A DNA stretch of 64,000 nucleotides from Egicoccus sp. AB-alg6-2 (GTDB lineage: Bacteria; Actinomycetota; Nitriliruptoria; Nitriliruptorales; Nitriliruptoraceae), in assembly GCF_041821025.1 (NCBI RefSeq), contig NZ_JBGUAY010000004.1, positions 372,001 through 436,000 of the forward strand. The letters run 5' to 3'. How positions within the stretch are numbered: position 1 is the stretch's first letter; every line of letters begins with the position of its first letter. This document shows, one piece after another, positions 1 to 10,031 of this stretch. The notes beneath the pieces are model-generated. The model made no database searches. It was not told the DNA's origin and saw only the letters and a program-made list of their open reading frames with translations. The translations under genes and the position numbers were made by a program.

Positions 1-110
1 CGAGGACCATGGAACGACTCCGAACGGGGCCGCGGACCGGGTGCCACAGCCGAACCGGGAGTGTCCGAGGCGGACCCCCGGTCGGGCAAGCGCCCACCGG
101 GGTCGACCGG
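1..110. other. Window edge, no gene recognised
   Basis: This is the short stretch before the stop codon of the first recognisable gene. Open frames reading through it are overlaps of other frames in GC-rich DNA, and I see no motif, repeat or hairpin that I can support. Confidence 0.5.
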
Positions 111-1136
111 TCACCCGTCGGTGAGCGCCCGGGCGATCACGTCGGCGGCGCGGGTGCATCCCTCGGTGTCGACGTCGAGGTGGGTCACGAGCCGGACGAG
201 GTGCTCGCCCATCGCGCCCGCGAGCACGTCGTGCTCGCGCAGCCGGTCCAGCACCGCGCTGGCGGGGGTGGCGCCCGTGTCGACGTAGACGATGTTGGTC
301 TCGACCTCGGCCGGGTCGCAGCTGCCGGGAACGGCGTCGGCCACCCGTTCGGCGATGGCGCGGGCGTTGGCCTGGTCCTCGGCGAGTCGTTCGACGTGGT
401 GCGCCAGCACGTAGCGGCCCGCGGCGGCGAGCACCCCGACCTGGCGCATCGCGCCGCCGAAGCGACGCCGCCACTCGCGCGCGCTCGCGATGACGTCGGC
501 GTCACCGACCACCATCGAGCCGATCGGGGCGCCGAGCCCCTTCGACAGGCAGAAGCTGAACCCGGTGAAGACCTCGCCGTACACGCGCGGATCGACACCG
601 GTCGCGACGATGGCGTTGAACAGGCGCGCGCCGTCACCGTGGAGCGGTACGCCCCGCTCGTCGGCGAGGGCGCGCAAGGCCCGTAGGCGGTCGAGTCCGT
701 GGATCGCGCCGCCGCCCCGGTTGGTGGTCTCCTCGACGCTGATGGCACCGACCGAGGTGTACGGGAAGGTCGGTGGGCGCAGCCGGGGCCGGACCAGGTC
801 GACATCGAGCCGTCCGCGTTCGCCGTCGATGGTGCGGAACTGCACGCCGGCGTTGAGCGCGCCGGCGCCGGCCTCGTAGGCAACGAGGTGGGCGTCGGAC
901 TCGCACACGACCTCGGTGCCGGGCGGGACCAGGGCCCGCAGCAGGACGAGCGTGCCCATCACGCCCGTCGGCACGAACAGGGCGGCGTCCCGGCCGAACT
1001 GGTCGGCGACCTCCTCCTGCAGCGCCTCGACCTCGGGATCCTCGCGGTAGACGTCGTCGCCCACGTCGGCGGCGGCCATCGCCCGGCGAACGCCCTCGGT
1101 CGGGCGCGTGACGGTGTCGGAACGCAGGTCGATCAC
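111..1136 (-). CDS. ltaE: Low-specificity L-threonine aldolase (341 aa)
   Basis: This is a PLP-dependent fold-type I enzyme that cleaves L-threonine or L-allo-threonine to glycine and acetaldehyde in the cytosol. The N-terminus IDLRSDTVTRPT is the family signature. HGDGARLFN (about 166-174) carries the aspartate that contacts the cofactor nitrogen, and SFCLSKGLGAP contains the probable PLP lysine (about K199). The length of 341 aa is normal. I chose the GTG at 1136 because the family signature begins there and because it overlaps the stop of the upstream phosphatase gene as GTGA; the open frame continues upstream only as an out-of-frame shadow of that gene. It is the last gene of a minus-strand run with the phosphatase and phosphofructokinase. 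Family assignment is firm; stereospecificity cannot be read from sequence. Confidence 0.93.
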   Translation of the reverse strand: MIDLRSDTVTRPTEGVRRAMAAADVGDDVYREDPEVEALQEEVADQFGRDAALFVPTGVMGTLVLLRALVPPGTEVVCESDAHLVAYEAGAGALNAGVQFRTIDGERGRLDVDLVRPRLRPPTFPYTSVGAISVEETTNRGGGAIHGLDRLRALRALADERGVPLHGDGARLFNAIVATGVDPRVYGEVFTGFSFCLSKGLGAPIGSMVVGDADVIASAREWRRRFGGAMRQVGVLAAAGRYVLAHHVERLAEDQANARAIAERVADAVPGSCDPAEVETNIVYVDTGATPASAVLDRLREHDVLAGAMGEHLVRLVTHLDVDTEGCTRAADVIARALTDG

Positions 1137-2041
1137 GGGACGTCCTGGTGGTCGGCGGTCGGGTCGGCGGTCCGGGTGGCCGTCGCGTCGGCGGTCCGGG
1201 CGGCGTCCTGGTGGTCGGCGGCGTGGTCGTTGGGCCGGGCGTCGAGCCAGGCCGCGACGGCGTCGTGGGCGGCGCGGCCGCCCGCCAGGACCCCCGGTCG
1301 GGTCTCGCCGCCCAGCCGCCGGGTCGGCGTGGACACGTGGCCTCCCGCTTCGGTGACCAGCAGCCGTCCGGCGGCCCAGTCCCAGGACGAGAGCCCGAAT
1401 TCGAGGTAGGCGTCGAACCGTCCGGCGGCGGTCCAGGCGAGATCGAGCGCGGCCGCGCCGCCACGCCGCAGGTCGCGGACGTGCGTCAGCAGGTCGGCCA
1501 CGTCGACAGCCCAGTCCCGGCGGGTGTTTCGTGCGTACGCGAAGCCCGTCGCGACCAGCGTCCGGTCGAGCGCCGGCGCGTCCGACACGTGCAGGCTGGC
1601 GCCGTTCACGTGCGCGCCGCCGCCCCGGACGGCGGCGAAGGTCTCGTCCCGGCTGGGGTCGTGCACCACGCCGACGAGCGAACCTCGCCCGTCCTCGCAG
1701 GCGATCGAGACGCACCATGCGGGGATCCCGTAGAGAAAGTTGACGGTGCCGTCGAGGGGGTCGACGACCCAGCGCAGGCCGGTCGTGCCGCGGCGCTCGG
1801 CCTGGCCCTCCTCCCCCAGCAGGCCGTCGTCGGGACGGACGGCGGCGAGCCGGTCGGCGATCAGCCGCTCACTGGCGCGGTCCGCCTCGGACACGGGATC
1901 GGTGACGGTGCTCTTGGTCGAGAATCCGAGGTCGTCACCGGCGGCGTGGCCGCGGGCGAAGGCCGTCAGGGCGTCGCCCGCCGCCCGTGCGGTGTCGACC
2001 GCGAGGTCGAGGAGCGCCGCGAGGTCGGGGTGGTCAGCCAA
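1133..2041 (-). CDS. Inositol monophosphatase family phosphatase (302 aa)
   Basis: This is a Mg-dependent sugar-phosphate phosphatase of the inositol monophosphatase superfamily. GEE at 76-78, WVVDPLDGTVNF at 91-102 and WDWAAG at 220-225 are the metal-binding and family motifs in the usual order. Possible substrates include inositol-1-phosphate, histidinol-phosphate or PAP, and the sequence does not decide between them. The start is a TTG at 2041 lying inside the end of the phosphofructokinase gene (8 bp overlap), preceded by GGAG, which suggests translational coupling. The last roughly 25 residues are an odd Asp/Thr/Ala-rich tail containing DHQD twice, encoded by repeated DNA and beyond the catalytic fold. 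Confidence 0.9.
   Translation of the reverse strand: MADHPDLAALLDLAVDTARAAGDALTAFARGHAAGDDLGFSTKSTVTDPVSEADRASERLIADRLAAVRPDDGLLGEEGQAERRGTTGLRWVVDPLDGTVNFLYGIPAWCVSIACEDGRGSLVGVVHDPSRDETFAAVRGGGAHVNGASLHVSDAPALDRTLVATGFAYARNTRRDWAVDVADLLTHVRDLRRGGAAALDLAWTAAGRFDAYLEFGLSSWDWAAGRLLVTEAGGHVSTPTRRLGGETRPGVLAGGRAAHDAVAAWLDARPNDHAADHQDAARTADATATRTADPTADHQDVP
1141..1221. repeat. Short direct repeats encoding the phosphatase C-terminal tail
   Basis: The 18-base string CGTCCTGGTGGTCGGCGG occurs at 1141-1158 and again at 1204-1221. A shorter repeat (GTCGGCGGTCCGGG) lies between the two copies. The array encodes the low-complexity tail of the inositol-monophosphatase-like protein and stops just short of the start of the threonine aldolase gene. 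It looks like slippage-type expansion within a coding tail. Confidence 0.75.
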
Positions 2042-3065
2042 AGAACGTCTCCGCGACGCGGTACAGCGATGCCGGCACCGTCTTGAGGTGGGCCGTCGCC
2101 TCGGTCAGCGGCACCGGCACGATCTCGTGGTTCTGGAACGCGGTCATCGCGCCCCACTGCCCGTCGATGGCGAGCTCCGCCGCCTTCACGCCCATCTGCG
2201 TCGCGAGCACCCGGTCCATCGGCGTCGGTGAGCCGCCCCGTTGGACGTGACCGAGGATCGTGACCCGCGCGGGGAACCCGGTCCGCGCCTCGATCTCGTG
2301 GGCGATCGCGTGACCGATGCCGCCCAGTCGCGGCCGGCCGAACTCGTCCTTCGGCGGCTCCTCGATCTCCATCGACCCCTCGCGGGGCAGCGCGCCCTCG
2401 GCGACGACGACGATGGAGAAGTCGCGCCCCGACCCTGCCCGGTGCTTGAGGTGGCGTCCGACGGCGGCGATGTCGAAGGGCACCTCGGGGACGAGGATGG
2501 CGTCGGCACCGCCGGCCATGCCGGCGTAGGTCGCGATCCAACCGGCGTGGCGACCCATGACCTCGAGCACCATGACGCGGTTGTGCGACTCCGCGGTCGA
2601 GTGGAGCCGGTCCACCGCCTCGGTGGCGGTGCGCACGGCGGTCAGGAACCCGATCGTCAGCTCGGTCGCCGCGACGTCGTTGTCGATCGTCTTCGGGATC
2701 CCGAGGATCGGGATGCCCTCCTTCGCGAGCCGGGCGGCCGCGGACAGCGTGCCCTCGCCGCCGATGACGACGAGGCCGTCGAGACGGTGCACCTCGAGGG
2801 CTTCGGCGATCCGGGCGACGCCGTCGTGCTCGCGGTAGGGGTCGACCCGGGAGGTACCGAGGATGGTGCCGCCGCGGTGGAGCAGGCCGCGCGTGGTGGC
2901 AAGCGTGAGCTGGTCGACCTCGAGGTCCAGCACGCCCTTCCAGCCGGCACGGAAGCCGAAGGCCAGCACGTTGGCCTGGTCGGCGCGGCGGACGACGGCA
3001 CGGATGGCGGCGTTGAGGCCGGGACAGTCACCGCCGCCCGTGAGGATGCCGATACGGGAGACCAT
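2034..3065 (-). CDS. pfkA: 6-phosphofructokinase, actinobacterial type (343 aa)
   Basis: This enzyme phosphorylates fructose-6-phosphate to fructose-1,6-bisphosphate in glycolysis. The N-terminal GGGDCPGLNA phosphate-binding loop, GGEGT at 102-106, PKTIDND at 124-130 (catalytic aspartate), MGRHAGW and the GHVQRGGSP segment are all present. The glycine in GGEGT is the ATP-type residue, whereas the lysine of PKTIDND is shared with PPi-using enzymes. This mixture is known from actinobacterial ATP enzymes, so I favour ATP, but the phosphoryl donor is not certain. The ATG at 3065 is preceded by AGGA. The gene is followed with overlap by the phosphatase gene. A 343-residue protein matches the short bacterial subunit. 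Confidence 0.93.
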   Translation of the reverse strand: MVSRIGILTGGGDCPGLNAAIRAVVRRADQANVLAFGFRAGWKGVLDLEVDQLTLATTRGLLHRGGTILGTSRVDPYREHDGVARIAEALEVHRLDGLVVIGGEGTLSAAARLAKEGIPILGIPKTIDNDVAATELTIGFLTAVRTATEAVDRLHSTAESHNRVMVLEVMGRHAGWIATYAGMAGGADAILVPEVPFDIAAVGRHLKHRAGSGRDFSIVVVAEGALPREGSMEIEEPPKDEFGRPRLGGIGHAIAHEIEARTGFPARVTILGHVQRGGSPTPMDRVLATQMGVKAAELAIDGQWGAMTAFQNHEIVPVPLTEATAHLKTVPASLYRVAETFFG

Positions 3066-3149
3066 CAGAGAGGAGTCCTGGGGCGGAGCGAGACGAAGGC
3101 GCGGGAGCCGGCAGGGTAGACAGCCGGGCGGGTGGCTGTCGTACGCGAC

Positions 3150-3524
3150 TCAGTCGGTCAGGTGCGCCACGACGGCCGCGGCCCAGGTGAGCACCATCAG
3201 GGCCACCGCGACCGGCAGGACGCGGTAGGCGAACCGCGCCGGCCGGTCCCCCCTCGGGCGGCCACGACGTACCGCGACCGCGGCCGACCCCGCGACGGCC
3301 GCGCCGCATGATGCCGCTGCGATCGCCGCTGCCTGCACCACGACGGCGCCGGCGACCAGCCCGGGGACGACGGCCAGGAAGAACAGCGCCACCCCCGAGG
3401 CGACCAGGGTCCGGCGGGCCTGCTCCGCCCGATCCCGGCGACCGTCCGCGCAGGCGACGGCACAGCCGAACGAGCACCCTCCGCAGCCGCCGAGGTCGAT
3501 TCCGTCGCCGTCGAGGCTGGTCAC
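3150..3524 (-). CDS. Small Cys-rich membrane protein of unknown function (124 aa)
   Basis: I do not recognise a family. The N-terminal 30 residues are soluble and contain four cysteines at about 14, 17, 21 and 25 (C-x2-C-x3-C-x3-C within GGCGGCSFGCAVACADG), a spacing that could bind a metal or Fe-S cluster. Hydrophobic segments follow at about 42-64, 66-86 and 100-120, giving two or three membrane spans. The GTG start at 3524 overlaps the stop of the HIT gene as GTGA, which supports both the start and cotranslation with that gene. The longer open frame upstream lies in the wrong frame over the HIT gene. The protein is likely anchored in the cytoplasmic membrane with the Cys cluster next to it. 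Confidence 0.7.
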   Translation of the reverse strand: MTSLDGDGIDLGGCGGCSFGCAVACADGRRDRAEQARRTLVASGVALFFLAVVPGLVAGAVVVQAAAIAAASCGAAVAGSAAVAVRRGRPRGDRPARFAYRVLPVAVALMVLTWAAAVVAHLTD

Positions 3525-4120
3525 GGCGTCCGTCCGTCGGGACCGGTCGCCGGATCCTGGTCGAACCCGGGCGCGAGCTCGTCCCACATCTCCTCGAGCG
3601 CCCGCGGCAGCACGCGGGCCGCACCGATGACCGAGATGAAGTTGGTGTCCCCCACCCACCGCGGCACGGCGTGCAGGTGCAGGTGCTGCGCGATGCCGGC
3701 GCCACCGGCCGCACCGAGGTTCATGCCGAGGTTGACGCCCTGTGCGCGTACCTGCTGCTTGAGCACCCGCACCGCGCGCCGGCCGAGCGACCACAACTCC
3801 TCGGCGGCGTCCTCGGGCAGTGCCTCGAGGTCGGCGCAGTGCTCGTACGGCACGACCATCAGGTGGCCGGGGTTGTACGGGTAAGCGTTGAAGATCACGA
3901 AGCAGTGGTCACCGCGGTGCAGGATGAGGCTCTCGCGGTCGCGTCCCGGGTCCCGTTGCGGCAGGACACAGAACGGGCACCCCTCGAGCGGTTCGGCGCC
4001 GGCGACGTAGCCGAACCGCCACGGTGCCCACAGCCGCTGCAGGTCGTCGGCGCCGAGGCCGGGCTGGTCGTGCCGGGCGTCGCGGCCGACCTGGCCGACC
4101 GTCTCGCTGAACTCCTCCAC
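3521..4120 (-). CDS. HIT family hydrolase/phosphorylase (199 aa)
   Basis: This histidine-triad protein probably acts on dinucleoside polyphosphates (Ap4A hydrolase or phosphorylase branch). The HIT motif QHLHLHAVPRW lies at about 145-155, and NPGHLMVVPYEH at about 83-94 is the conserved substrate-side loop. CPFC at 48-51 is the usual first half of the zinc site in this branch. A GTG start at 4120 preceded by AGGAGCA gives the family's usual length. Alternative in-frame starts upstream would add Arg-rich sequence that overlaps the methyltransferase gene. In actinobacteria this gene is often found near thrS, as here. The physiological substrate is unknown. Confidence 0.88.
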   Translation of the reverse strand: MEEFSETVGQVGRDARHDQPGLGADDLQRLWAPWRFGYVAGAEPLEGCPFCVLPQRDPGRDRESLILHRGDHCFVIFNAYPYNPGHLMVVPYEHCADLEALPEDAAEELWSLGRRAVRVLKQQVRAQGVNLGMNLGAAGGAGIAQHLHLHAVPRWVGDTNFISVIGAARVLPRALEEMWDELAPGFDQDPATGPDGRTP

Positions 4121-4167
4121 GGGCTGCTCCTGAGTCGCGCGCGAGCGTATGCCCCGCCGCCGGGTCC

Positions 4168-4929
4168 TCAGCCCCGGCGGCCGATCAGCAGCCCCCGTCC
4201 CATCCCGAGTCCGGGGACGTCGTCGCGCCATTCCGCCCGCAGGCCCGCCTGCTCGACGGCCGCCGCGTAACGCTCGGCGGTGAACAACGGCATGCGGTGG
4301 CACTCCTCGGCCGTGGCGACCCCGCCCGGCGTGGCCACCGCCCAGGCGAACTCGATGACGAGCACCTCCCCTTCGCGGCGCGAGCTCGCGGCGCGCGCGA
4401 CGACACCGTCGTCGTTGCTGGCGGTCACGAGGTCGCGGTGGCCGCCCTCGCGGACGCGGTCCGGCGTCAACCACGGCTCGACGAGCAGGGTGCCCCCCGG
4501 CGCCACGTGCGCCGCCATGGCGACCACGGCCGCGTCCAGTTCGTCGCCGTCGGCGACGTGCCCGATGGAGGAGAACAGGCACGTCACCACGTCGAACGTG
4601 CGTCCGAGGTCGAAGTCGCGCAGGTCGCCCTCGGTCAGCGGGATCCCGGCGTCGAGCCGGCTGGCCGCCACCGACAGCATCTCGGGCGAACCGTCGAGGC
4701 CGGCCACCTCGCCCACCTCGGTCGCGAACACCTCGAGGTGGCGGCCCGTCCCGCAGGCCACGTCGAGCAGCGAGCCCGACGGGCGACCGTCCTCGCGGGC
4801 GACGGTGAGCAGGGCCTCGGCCTCGGCCCGGTAGTCCTTGCCGCGGGCGTCGTACAGCGCGTCGTACCAGGCGGCGAGGTCGTGGTAGCCGACCGCGCCG
4901 TCGAGGGACCGCACCCGCCCCGGACTCAT
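4168..4929 (-). CDS. Class I SAM-dependent methyltransferase (253 aa)
   Basis: This is a Rossmann-fold methyltransferase. Motif I is LLDVACGTGRHLE (about 54-66), the acidic residue after strand 2 is in VAGLDGSPEML, and motif II/post-I is EGDLRDFDLG. YDALYDARGKDY near the N-terminus resembles small-molecule or sugar N-methyltransferases rather than DNA or RNA enzymes. The ATG at 4929 overlaps the stop of thrS as ATGA, so it is very likely translated together with thrS. No partner gene indicates the substrate. The fold is certain and the substrate unknown. Confidence 0.85.
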   Translation of the reverse strand: MSPGRVRSLDGAVGYHDLAAWYDALYDARGKDYRAEAEALLTVAREDGRPSGSLLDVACGTGRHLEVFATEVGEVAGLDGSPEMLSVAASRLDAGIPLTEGDLRDFDLGRTFDVVTCLFSSIGHVADGDELDAAVVAMAAHVAPGGTLLVEPWLTPDRVREGGHRDLVTASNDDGVVARAASSRREGEVLVIEFAWAVATPGGVATAEECHRMPLFTAERYAAAVEQAGLRAEWRDDVPGLGMGRGLLIGRRG

Positions 4930-6965
4930 GGCGCCGACTCCTCGGTGCGCCGCTCGCGGACCTCGTCGGCGACCTCGGCCACGAAGGCGTCCAGCGGGAC
5001 CTCCTTGCGTTGGTCGCCGCGGTAGGGCCGCACCGCGACGGTGCGGTCGTCACGCTCCGCGCTGCCGACCACGAGCGCGTAGGGGACCTTGGAGGTCTGG
5101 GCGCGGCGGATCTTGGCGCCGAGCGTGTCGTCGGAGTGGTCCACCTCGACGCGCAGTCCCTCGGCGCGCAGGGCGGCCGCCACCTCGTCGGCGTAGCCGT
5201 CGAACTCCGCGGCGACGGGCAGGACCTGCGCCTGCACCGGCGCCAGCCAGGTCGGGAATGCGCCGTTGAACGACTCGACCATCACGCTGAAGAAGCGCTC
5301 GATCGAGCCGAACAGCGCGCGGTGCACCATGTAGGGCCGGTGCTTGGCGCCGTCGTCACCGACGTAGGAGATGTCGAAGCGCTCGGGCAGGTTGAAGTCG
5401 ACCTGCACCGTGGTCAGCTGCCACTCGCGACCGATGGCGTCGCGGGCGTGGATGTCGATCTTGGGGCCGTAGAAGGCGCCCTCGCCCGGGTCGATCTCGT
5501 AGGCCAGGCCGGTCTGCTGCACGGCCTCGATCAACGCCTGCTCGGCGGCCTCCCACTTGTCGTCGTGTCCGGCGATGGACTTGGCGGGACGGGTGGAGAT
5601 GGCCACCCGCGACGGGTCGCCGAGCCCGAAGGCGCGGTAGAGGTCGCGCGCGAACTCCACGCATGCGGCCACCTCGTCGACGACCTGGTCGGGTCGGCAG
5701 AAGATGTGGCTGTCGTCCTGGGTGAATCCGCGGGCCCGCAGCATCCCGTTGACCACGCCCGAGCGCTCGTACCGGTACACCGTGCCGAGCTCGGAGATCC
5801 GAACGGGCAGCTCACGGTAGGAGCGGGTCCGGGAGGTGAACGCCAGGATGTGGAAGGGGCAGTTCATCGGCTTGAGCCGGTAGGCCGCGCCCCCGTCGCC
5901 CCGTGCTCGGGACGCAGAGGAACCGTCCTCGAGCTCCATCCCCGGATACATCAGTTCGCCGTAGTTCTCGAGGTGACCCGAGATCTGCCACAGGTCCTCC
6001 TTGGCGATGTGGGGCGTGTAGACCGGCTGGTAGCCCCGTCGCAGCGTCTCGTCGCGGATCCAGTCCTCCATCTGCTTGCGCACGATCGCGCCGTTGGGCA
6101 GGAAGATGGACAGCCCCGGACCGAGCTCGTCGGGGAAGTGCACCAGTTCGAGCTCGCGCCCGAGCTTGCGGTGGTCGCGCTTCTTGGCCTCCTCGATCAT
6201 CTCGAGGTGCTTCGCCAGGGCCTTGCGCGACTCCCACGCGGTGCCGTAGATGCGCTGCAGCATCGGCTGGTCCTCCTGGCCACGCCAGTAGGCACCAGCC
6301 GAGCGCAGCAGCTTGAAGGCCGGGATCCGGTCGGTCGACGGCACGTGCGGGCCGCGGCACAGGTCCGACCACGCCACCGTGTCGTCGGGACGCACGTTGC
6401 GGTAGACGGTGAAGGTCGGGTCCGCGTCGCCCTCGGTCGACTCGGGCGCGTCCACCGAGCTGACGATGGTGCCGTCGCCGACGAGCTCGATGATCTGGGT
6501 CTTGTACGGCTGGTCGGCGAACTCCTGCAGGGCATCGGCGCGTGCCACCTCCTCGCGCACGAACCGCTGCTTCTCCTTCAGCAGCTCGGCCATACGGGCC
6601 TCGATCTTGTCGAGGTCCTCGGGGGTGAAGGGACGCTCGACGTCGAAGTCGTAGTAGAACCCGTCCTCGATCGGCGGCCCGATGGCCCACTTCGCACCCG
6701 GGAACAGGTCCGTGACGGCCTGCGCCATGACGTGCGCGGCGGAGTGACGCAGGATGGCGCGGCCCTCGTCGCTGTCGGCGGCGATCGTGTCGAGCTCGGC
6801 CCCGTCGGGAACCTCGCGGTCGAGGTCCCACTGCTGGCCGTCCACGCGCGCGGCGACGATCTGGCCGCGGATGGCGTCGAGGGCCTTGAGGGCCTGGATG
6901 GCGGTCGCGCCGGCCTCGAGGTCGGCGCTCGCGTCTCCGGAATGCACGGTGATGGTGGCACGCAC
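4926..6965 (-). CDS. thrS: Threonyl-tRNA synthetase (679 aa)
   Basis: This enzyme charges tRNA-Thr. Domains in order are TGS (about 1-62), the second additional (editing) domain with HSAAH at 74-78 and CRGPH at 203-207, then the class II core with the zinc cysteine in PMNCPFH (about C369), RYERSG and the motif 3 region, and the anticodon-binding domain at the C-terminus. A GTG start at 6965 with GGAGAG seven bases upstream begins exactly at the TGS domain; the longer open frame upstream is spurious because it would run into the divergent gene. The length is typical. No T-box-like leader is visible in the 108 bp before the divergent gene at 7074. Confidence 0.97.
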   Translation of the reverse strand: MRATITVHSGDASADLEAGATAIQALKALDAIRGQIVAARVDGQQWDLDREVPDGAELDTIAADSDEGRAILRHSAAHVMAQAVTDLFPGAKWAIGPPIEDGFYYDFDVERPFTPEDLDKIEARMAELLKEKQRFVREEVARADALQEFADQPYKTQIIELVGDGTIVSSVDAPESTEGDADPTFTVYRNVRPDDTVAWSDLCRGPHVPSTDRIPAFKLLRSAGAYWRGQEDQPMLQRIYGTAWESRKALAKHLEMIEEAKKRDHRKLGRELELVHFPDELGPGLSIFLPNGAIVRKQMEDWIRDETLRRGYQPVYTPHIAKEDLWQISGHLENYGELMYPGMELEDGSSASRARGDGGAAYRLKPMNCPFHILAFTSRTRSYRELPVRISELGTVYRYERSGVVNGMLRARGFTQDDSHIFCRPDQVVDEVAACVEFARDLYRAFGLGDPSRVAISTRPAKSIAGHDDKWEAAEQALIEAVQQTGLAYEIDPGEGAFYGPKIDIHARDAIGREWQLTTVQVDFNLPERFDISYVGDDGAKHRPYMVHRALFGSIERFFSVMVESFNGAFPTWLAPVQAQVLPVAAEFDGYADEVAAALRAEGLRVEVDHSDDTLGAKIRRAQTSKVPYALVVGSAERDDRTVAVRPYRGDQRKEVPLDAFVAEVADEVRERRTEESAP

Positions 6966-7073
6966 TACGAACTCTCCTGTTCGCAGGCGAGCGTACTCGC
7001 CATGTCCGACGGGACCCGACGGCGGCGATGGGGCCGCCGCTACCGTGGCGGCGCCGCCGACGGGAGCGCACCG

Positions 7074-7445
7074 ATGGACGTCCACCTCGCCACCCGCTGC
7101 CTCGCCGCGACCCGGATCGGCCTCGGGCTGGCGCTGTTCGTCGCACCGCGGCAGGTCGCCCGCGGTTGGATCGGGAGGGAGGCCGACGGGGCCGGCACGT
7201 CCGCCGCCGTTCGCGGACTCGGCGCGCGCGACGTGGCCCTGGGTGTCGGGATGCTCGCCGCGACGGGCCGTGACCCGGACCGGCGCGACCTGCGCCGGTG
7301 GATCGAGGCCGGCATCGTGGCCGACCTGGCGGACGGCGCCGCCACCCTGTTGGTCGGACGCCCCGATCGGCGCCGTGCGCTGGTCGTCGCCATGGCGGCA
7401 TCGGGTGCAACGTTCGGTGGTTGGCTGCGCCGACGCCTGGGCTGA
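7074..7445 (+). CDS. Small membrane protein, unknown (123 aa)
   Basis: This short protein has alternating hydrophobic stretches (about 8-25, 45-60, 75-92 and 98-115) consistent with a small multi-pass membrane protein. RGLGARDVALG in the middle resembles small actinobacterial membrane proteins of unknown function, but I cannot name the family. The ATG at 7074 is preceded by GGGAGCG. It is divergent from thrS, with 108 bp between starts, and no operon partner follows closely on the plus strand. Coding is supported by the in-frame hydrophobic pattern and the ribosome-binding site. Confidence 0.65.
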   Translation: MDVHLATRCLAATRIGLGLALFVAPRQVARGWIGREADGAGTSAAVRGLGARDVALGVGMLAATGRDPDRRDLRRWIEAGIVADLADGAATLLVGRPDRRRALVVAMAASGATFGGWLRRRLG

Positions 7446-7579
7446 CGCCACGCGTCATGTGCCTGGGCACGTCGGGGAATTCGACCGGGCGAGGACCTTC
7501 GGCCGGGGTCGGGGCGGGGCAGGCGTACCCGGGCGACTGATGCTGTGCGCTCCCCCGACCGTTGCAGCCGGAGCGAAGC

Positions 7580-9832
<2,253 letters not shown>

Positions 9833-9885
9833 ACCGTCCCTCCCGGGCGTCGGCCGGCCGCGCTGCCATGGTGGGCGACGAAGAA

Positions 9886-9915
9886 GCCCCGCCCGAGCGG
9901 AAGCTCGGGCGGGGC
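9886..9915. terminator. Strong hairpin between the PBP gene and the tRNA
   Basis: A perfect 13-bp stem (GCCCCGCCCGAGC with its complement) closes a four-base GGAA loop. On the minus strand it is followed by TTCTTCG. It lies between the convergent ends of the penicillin-binding protein gene and tRNA-Val and probably terminates both. Confidence 0.85.
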
Positions 9916-9926
9916 GTCGACCGGGG

Positions 9927-9998
9927 TGGGCACGGGGGGTATCGAACCTCCGACCTCTGCCGTGTGAAGGCAGCGCTCTCCCACTGAGCTACGTGCCC
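9927..9998 (-). tRNA. tRNA-Val (anticodon CAC)
   Basis: The cloverleaf is complete on the minus strand. The acceptor stem GGGCACG pairs with CGTGCCC, the D-arm is GCTC/GAGC, and the anticodon stem CTGCC/GGCAG holds the seven-base loop TTCACAC with anticodon CAC (valine, GTG codons). The T-arm is GGAGG-TTCGATA-CCCCC, which leaves an A-C mismatch in the middle of the T stem. The discriminator is A and CCA is not encoded (CCC follows). The gene lies 33 bp downstream of the histidine kinase gene on the same strand, so processing from a longer transcript is possible. Confidence 0.95.
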
Positions 9999-10031
9999 CG
10001 GGCGGCGCGCACCGTACCGCTGCGGGCCTCG

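Noticed and set aside
5010-7060. Long plus-strand open frame antisense to thrS
   Set aside because: It is the mirror of thrS codons. Only its end from 7074 (small membrane protein) has a ribosome-binding site and membrane pattern.
6966-7073. T-box or other riboswitch ahead of thrS
   Set aside because: The gap is only 108 bp, with no conserved T-box sequence or antiterminator-like hairpin visible.
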